Positions 6,806 to 9,995 of a DNA stretch of 9,995 bases are shown piece after piece. The stretch is from contig CAJYBQ010000076.1 in NCBI GenBank assembly GCA_913064755.1, forward strand, positions 1 to 9,995, in the 5' to 3' direction. A program made the position numbers and the translations under genes. Source of the DNA: an uncultured Alphaproteobacteria bacterium (lineage in GTDB: Bacteria > Pseudomonadota > Alphaproteobacteria > Minwuiales > Minwuiaceae). The notes below the pieces were generated by a model. That model did no database searches. It was given only the letters and a program-made list of their open reading frames with translations, and was not told the DNA's origin. Each line of letters begins with the position of its first letter. The first letter of the stretch is position 1.

Positions 6806-7019
6806 TCTATTCCCCATTGCGCCGTTTGTTCCGGCTACTGTTGCGCGGGACTATGGCAGAACTGCCACGCTGCGGCAAACGCGGATTCCCGCCCGATTGA
6901 CGCAGTGGAATCGGGAACCGGTTCCGCCTGCCGCGGGTGGCCGGCGTTGCGCGCACCAACGTGACAGGTATACCAACCAAGTTGATTGTCGCCGCCCCGG
7001 CGCTCCACTAAGGTTCATG

Positions 7020-7037
7020 GCTTAAGCATACTTAAGC
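7020..7037. promoter_or_regulatory. 18-bp perfect inverted repeat, candidate operator
   Basis: The sequence GCTTAAGCATACTTAAGC is two 7-bp arms (GCTTAAG and CTTAAGC) around a CATA spacer. Each arm contains the self-complementary CTTAAG, so CTTAAGC also occurs as a direct repeat with a 10-base period, roughly one helical turn. It is AT-rich in a GC-rich setting and lies 58-75 bases before the ABC start codon. This geometry suits a dimeric helix-turn-helix regulator. The binding protein is unknown, and a Crp/Fnr half-site (TGTGA or TTGAT) is not what this is. Confidence 0.5.
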
Positions 7038-7080
7038 GTGACGTCGGGCCAGGGGGTGGCGCGCGCCATGCGTCGAGCGT

Positions 7081-7087
7081 GAGGGGG
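7081..7087 (+). promoter_or_regulatory. Shine-Dalgarno that fixes a TTG start for the ABC gene
   Basis: GAGGGGG at 7081-7087 lies seven bases before TTG 7095. An in-frame TGA at 7080-7082 rules out any earlier start, and the next in-frame ATG is 27 codons later, inside the first membrane helix. Initiation at TTG 7095 is therefore well supported. Confidence 0.75.
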
Positions 7088-7094
7088 AAGCAGC

Positions 7095-9821
7095 TTGGAA
7101 CGGAACGTCTTCAGTTTCATCCTGAAATACAGTTACCGTCAGCAGATCGCTCTGGTGTTGCTCGCCGTGATCAACATGCCTTTCACGATGCTCGGCTACA
7201 CGCTGGTCGAGAAGATCGTGAACGAGGGCATCCAGGGTTTCCGCAAGGTTCCTGAGCAGGTGACGCAGGCCGATGGCTCGGTGATCGAGAAGTCGGTAAA
7301 GACATCCATCGAGTTCCCCGAAGCCGTGTTCGATATCGGTCCGGAGTTCGACCAGGTCATCTTCCTGTTCGTGCTCGTCGGGCTGTTCCTGGCCAATATC
7401 CTCCTGCTTCAGGGCATCAAGTATGCCTTGAACGTCTATCGCGGCGTGACCGCGGAACGGATGCTGCGGCGCCTGCGCTATGCCCTGTTCCAGCGCATCC
7501 TGCGGTTCCCCAAGCCCACGTTCAAGAAGACCAGCCAGGGCGAGGTGATCTCCATGATCACGGGCGAGGTCGAGCCCCTGGGCGGGTTCGTCGGCGAGTG
7601 TTTCTCGCTGCCCGTGATGCAGGGCGGCATCATGCTGATGTCGCTGGGCTACATGCTGATTGCAGACTGGAAACTGGCGCTGGCCGCGGTCGCGCTCTAC
7701 CCGATCCAGTTCTACATCATCCCGAAGCTGCAGAAGCGGGTGAACCTGCTGGGCAAGGAGCGCGTCAAGCGCGTCCGCAAGCTGTCGGAGAAGATCGGCG
7801 AGAGCGTCACCGGCATCAGCGAGATCCACGCCCATGACGGTTCCAACCTGGAACTGGCCACGTTCTCCGATCGCCTGAACGGCATCTACTACATCCGCCT
7901 GCAGATCTACATCTGGAAGATCATCATCAAGTTCGTGAACAACTTCATCCAGCAGCTGGGCCCGGTGATGTTCTATTCCATCGGTGGCTACCTGGTGATC
8001 AAGGGCGAACTGGACCTTGGTACCCTGTTCGCCGCGATCAGTGCCCACAAGGAAATCGGTGCACCGTGGAAGGAACTGCTGGGCTACTACCAGCGCCAGG
8101 CCGATGCCCGCATCAAGTACGAACAGGTGGTGGAACAGTTCGCGCCTGCCGGCCTGTTCGAGGAAGAGCGCCTGATGAGCGAACCGGAAAGCCCGGTGAA
8201 GTTCGAAGGCGAGGTGAAGGCAAGCGGCGTTACCCTGACCGACGACCAGAACAACAGAATTCTCGACTCGGTCAGCTTCACGCTTGGCCTGGACCAGCAG
8301 GTGGCCCTGGTGGGCGGCGGTGGTTCAGGTCGTGACGGGCTGTCGGAAGTGCTCGCGCGCCTGATCGAACCGGACCGTGGCACCGTGGCCTATGGCAGCT
8401 ACATGCTGAACCAGTTGCCGGAAGCGGTGACCGGTCGCCGGATATCGTTCGTCGACAATGCGCCGTTCGTGTTCAACAAGTCCCTGGGCGAGAACCTGTT
8501 CTACGGCCTGAAGCATCGCCCCCTGAAGGAAGCCACCTACGAGGGCGACCGGAAGAAGGAACGTGACAGCTACGTTTCCGAGGCACTGGCCTCCGGCAAC
8601 CTGGAATACGACCTGGGTGCCGACTGGGTGGATTACGAGGCCGCCGGGGTCACCGACCTGGCCGGCCTGCGCCACGCCGGTATCGAGGCGCTGAAGATCG
8701 TCGGGCTGGACGAGGACGTCTACCAGTTCGGGCTGCGCGGCCGGATCAATCCGGAAACCCGCGCGGACATTGCCGAAGGCGTGCTGAAGGTCCGCAAGGC
8801 ACTGGACGAACGCCTGACCGATCCGTCGCTTGCCGTCCTGATCGAGCGTCTGGATCCGCAGGCCTACAACGGCAATGCCTCCCTGGCAGAGAACCTGCTG
8901 TTCGGCACGCCGGTGGGTGACACCTTCGACCTCGACCGCCTGGCGGAACACCCCTACATCCAGGAGGTGCTGGAGAAGGTGGGGATGACCGCCCAGATGG
9001 TCAGCATGGGTTACCAGGCCGCCGCAACCATGGTGGAACTGTTCTCGGACCTGCCGCCGGATCACGAGCTGTTCCAGCAGTTCAGCTTCGTGTCCGCGGA
9101 CGACCTGCCGGAACTGCAGGGTCTGCTGGCGCAATATACCAAGGAACAGCTGGACACCCTGAAACCGCATGAGCAGCTGCGACTGATGTCGCTGCCGTTC
9201 AAGCTGATCTCCGCCCGGCATCGTCTCGGCATCATCGACGAAGACGTCAAGCAGCGCGTACTGGAAGCCCGCAAGGCGTTTGCGGAGAACCTGCCCGATG
9301 ACCTGAAGGGCGCGGTCGCGTTCTTCGACCCCGACCAGTACAACGCCGCGGCGAACATCCAGGACAACATCCTGTTCGGCAAGATCGCCTACGGGCAGGC
9401 CCAGGCACAGGACCGCGTCGGCGCCCTGATGCGCGAGGTGATGTCGGATCTCGGTATCATCGAGACCGTTTCCGAGGTCGGCCTGGAATTCGATGTCGGC
9501 ATCGGCGGTTCCCGCCTGACCGGTGCGCAGCGCCAGAAACTGGCACTCGCCCGTGCGGTCGTGAAACGGCCGGACGTGCTGATCCTGACAGAGGCGACAG
9601 CGGCACTGGACACCAGCAGCCAGGCGCGCATTCTGGATGGCCTGCTGGAATCCTTCGATGGCCGGTCCATCATCTGGGGCGTGCACCGCCCCGCCATGGC
9701 GGAACGGTTCGATCATGTCCTGGTCATGAAGGGTGGCCGAATTGTCGAAAGCGGCAGCTTTGCTGAACTGAACAAGGAAGGCACCGTGCTTTCCGAACTG
9801 ATCGCCGCCGAAGCCGCGTAG
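7095..9821 (+). CDS. ABC exporter-like protein (fused TMD-NBD) with degenerate Walker motifs and an expanded, internally repeated NBD
   Basis: This is a 908-residue inner-membrane protein. The N-terminal half resembles an ABC type-1 transmembrane domain. Hydrophobic segments lie near 17-38, 87-108, 170-190, 194-212 and 285-303, and an outside loop of about 40 polar residues (47-85) follows the first helix. The nucleotide-binding domain starts near 365. Its key positions are altered. Walker A reads GGGGSGRD (407-414), with Arg413 for Lys and Asp414 for Ser/Thr. The Q-loop glutamine aligns with Asn455. The signature is LTGAQ (808-812). Walker B reads VLILTE (828-833), with Thr832 for Asp but Glu833 kept. 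His864 (GVHRP) fits the H-loop. Residues 472-744 are extra compared with a normal half-transporter; without them the length would be about 620. Inside them are further segments resembling the post-Q-loop stretch. ATPase activity may be weak, altered or absent. The substrate is unknown. The gene is followed after 14 bases by a cyclic-nucleotide-binding protein gene. The start is TTG 7095. Confidence 0.9.
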   Translation: MERNVFSFILKYSYRQQIALVLLAVINMPFTMLGYTLVEKIVNEGIQGFRKVPEQVTQADGSVIEKSVKTSIEFPEAVFDIGPEFDQVIFLFVLVGLFLANILLLQGIKYALNVYRGVTAERMLRRLRYALFQRILRFPKPTFKKTSQGEVISMITGEVEPLGGFVGECFSLPVMQGGIMLMSLGYMLIADWKLALAAVALYPIQFYIIPKLQKRVNLLGKERVKRVRKLSEKIGESVTGISEIHAHDGSNLELATFSDRLNGIYYIRLQIYIWKIIIKFVNNFIQQLGPVMFYSIGGYLVIKGELDLGTLFAAISAHKEIGAPWKELLGYYQRQADARIKYEQVVEQFAPAGLFEEERLMSEPESPVKFEGEVKASGVTLTDDQNNRILDSVSFTLGLDQQVALVGGGGSGRDGLSEVLARLIEPDRGTVAYGSYMLNQLPEAVTGRRISFVDNAPFVFNKSLGENLFYGLKHRPLKEATYEGDRKKERDSYVSEALASGNLEYDLGADWVDYEAAGVTDLAGLRHAGIEALKIVGLDEDVYQFGLRGRINPETRADIAEGVLKVRKALDERLTDPSLAVLIERLDPQAYNGNASLAENLLFGTPVGDTFDLDRLAEHPYIQEVLEKVGMTAQMVSMGYQAAATMVELFSDLPPDHELFQQFSFVSADDLPELQGLLAQYTKEQLDTLKPHEQLRLMSLPFKLISARHRLGIIDEDVKQRVLEARKAFAENLPDDLKGAVAFFDPDQYNAAANIQDNILFGKIAYGQAQAQDRVGALMREVMSDLGIIETVSEVGLEFDVGIGGSRLTGAQRQKLALARAVVKRPDVLILTEATAALDTSSQARILDGLLESFDGRSIIWGVHRPAMAERFDHVLVMKGGRIVESGSFAELNKEGTVLSELIAAEAA

Positions 9822-9835
9822 GGGAGAATACCGCC

Positions 9836-9995
9836 GTGAGTCTCAACGAAGAAGTCGAACTGCTGCGTCAGATCCCGATGTTCCAGAAGGTGGAACAGTC
9901 GAAGCTGAAGCTGCTGGCCTTTACCTCGGAGCGGCTGACCTTCCCTGCCGGGCAGGTGGTCTGCGAGCAGGGAGGGCCGGGCGATTCCATGTACG
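9836..9995 (+). CDS. Cyclic-nucleotide-binding (CNMP/Crp-type effector) domain protein, 5' part only
   Basis: Fifty-three codons are visible before the right edge. The start is GTG 9836, with AGGGGAG (9820-9826) ahead of it and 14 bases after the ABC stop, so the two genes are surely co-transcribed. The sequence starts MSLNEEVELLRQIPMF, continues through KLKLLAFTSERLTFPAGQVV, and ends CEQGGPGDSMY. This is the classical opening of a cNMP-binding beta-roll: the LRQIPMF helix, then LLAFTSERLTFPAGQ, then E-Q-G-x-x-G-D. Whether the protein is only this domain, a Crp-like transcription factor with a DNA-binding domain, or fused to another output cannot be seen. The context suggests it may sense a nucleotide or other ligand for control of the ABC protein. 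Confidence 0.87.
   Translation, partial: MSLNEEVELLRQIPMFQKVEQSKLKLLAFTSERLTFPAGQVVCEQGGPGDSMY

Larger units (their letters stand above)
6806..7094. promoter_or_regulatory. Divergent intergenic region rich in short perfect dyads
   Basis: This 289-base spacer separates the minus-strand biosynthetic series from the ABC gene and should contain both promoters. It holds several inverted repeats: GGCAG-AA-CTGCC (6855-6866); CCCGATT (6892-6898) paired with AATCGGG (6909-6915) across ten bases; the uninterrupted palindrome GGAACCGGTTCC (6914-6925); GGTATACC (6967-6974); CAAC-CAA-GTTG (6974-6984); and the 18-bp dyad at 7020-7037, listed separately. A weak plus-strand TTGATT (6982-6987) lacks a good -10 partner. 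No small ORF with a ribosome site was seen. The density of dyads suggests shared regulation, but short palindromes are common in GC-rich DNA. Confidence 0.45.

Noticed and set aside
5525..6964. Long plus-strand open frame opposite the COG4671 glycosyltransferase
   Set aside because: Its translation is rich in His, Gln, Arg and Gly with no recognisable motif, and it lies exactly antisense to a gene with clear family motifs; such frames are common in GC-rich coding DNA.
7032..8048. Minus-strand open frame opposite the ABC transmembrane domain
   Set aside because: Asp, His and Gln-rich shadow translation with no domain; the plus strand encodes the membrane helices.
8325..9716. Long minus-strand open frame opposite the ABC nucleotide-binding domain
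   Set aside because: Composition is typical of an antisense shadow, it has no ribosome site, and the plus strand carries recognisable ABC motifs through the whole stretch.
1..9995. CRISPR arrays, tRNA or rRNA genes, insertion sequences, attachment sites
   Set aside because: No regularly spaced repeats, cloverleaf-like sequences, transposase or integrase genes, or terminal repeats were found on either strand by eye.

Overview
The window looks like a chromosomal segment of a GC-rich alphaproteobacterium, possibly a Rhodospirillales-type organism. I infer this from the high GC, the G/C-ending codons, and the style of the PpiD, TpiA and ABC/cyclic-nucleotide proteins. It has seven complete or near-complete genes and two genes cut by the window edges. 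I see no tRNA, rRNA, CRISPR array, insertion sequence or phage gene.

Left part (1-1843): two housekeeping genes diverge from a 186-base spacer. On the minus strand is a PpiD-type periplasmic folding factor, truncated by the left edge. On the plus strand is triosephosphate isomerase (tpiA), 254 residues with all catalytic residues.

Middle (1866-6805, minus strand): five genes run head to tail, facing tpiA. In transcription order they are a COG4671/MurG-like glycosyltransferase, a phytanoyl-CoA-dioxygenase-family Fe(II)/2-oxoglutarate hydroxylase, a TylF/MycF-type O-methyltransferase, a GT4 glycosyltransferase that starts on TTG overlapping the preceding stop, and an NAD-dependent epimerase/dehydratase-like SDR. 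Together they look like a small pathway that builds and decorates (hydroxylation, O-methylation) a sugar-containing molecule. The product is not identifiable from sequence. At the GT4/SDR junction one extra G (the CCC at 2715-2717 on the plus strand) seems to shift the frame. It removes both the expected GT4 stop and the expected SDR start, and deleting it in thought restores both.

Right part (6806-9995, plus strand): a 289-base divergent spacer with several perfect dyads, including an 18-bp one at 7020-7037, leads into a 908-residue ABC exporter-like protein and then a cyclic-nucleotide-binding-domain protein cut by the right edge. The ABC protein is the most unusual object here. Its Walker A lysine and Ser/Thr are Arg and Asp, its Walker B aspartate is Thr, and its Q-loop Gln is Asn. 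About 290 extra residues sit between the Q-loop segment and the signature motif, and they appear to contain two further copies of the post-Q-loop segment.

Working model (inference): the minus-strand operon makes a decorated glycoconjugate, and the divergent ABC protein with its CNMP-type partner may export it, sense it or be co-regulated with it. Adjacency is the only evidence linking the two halves.
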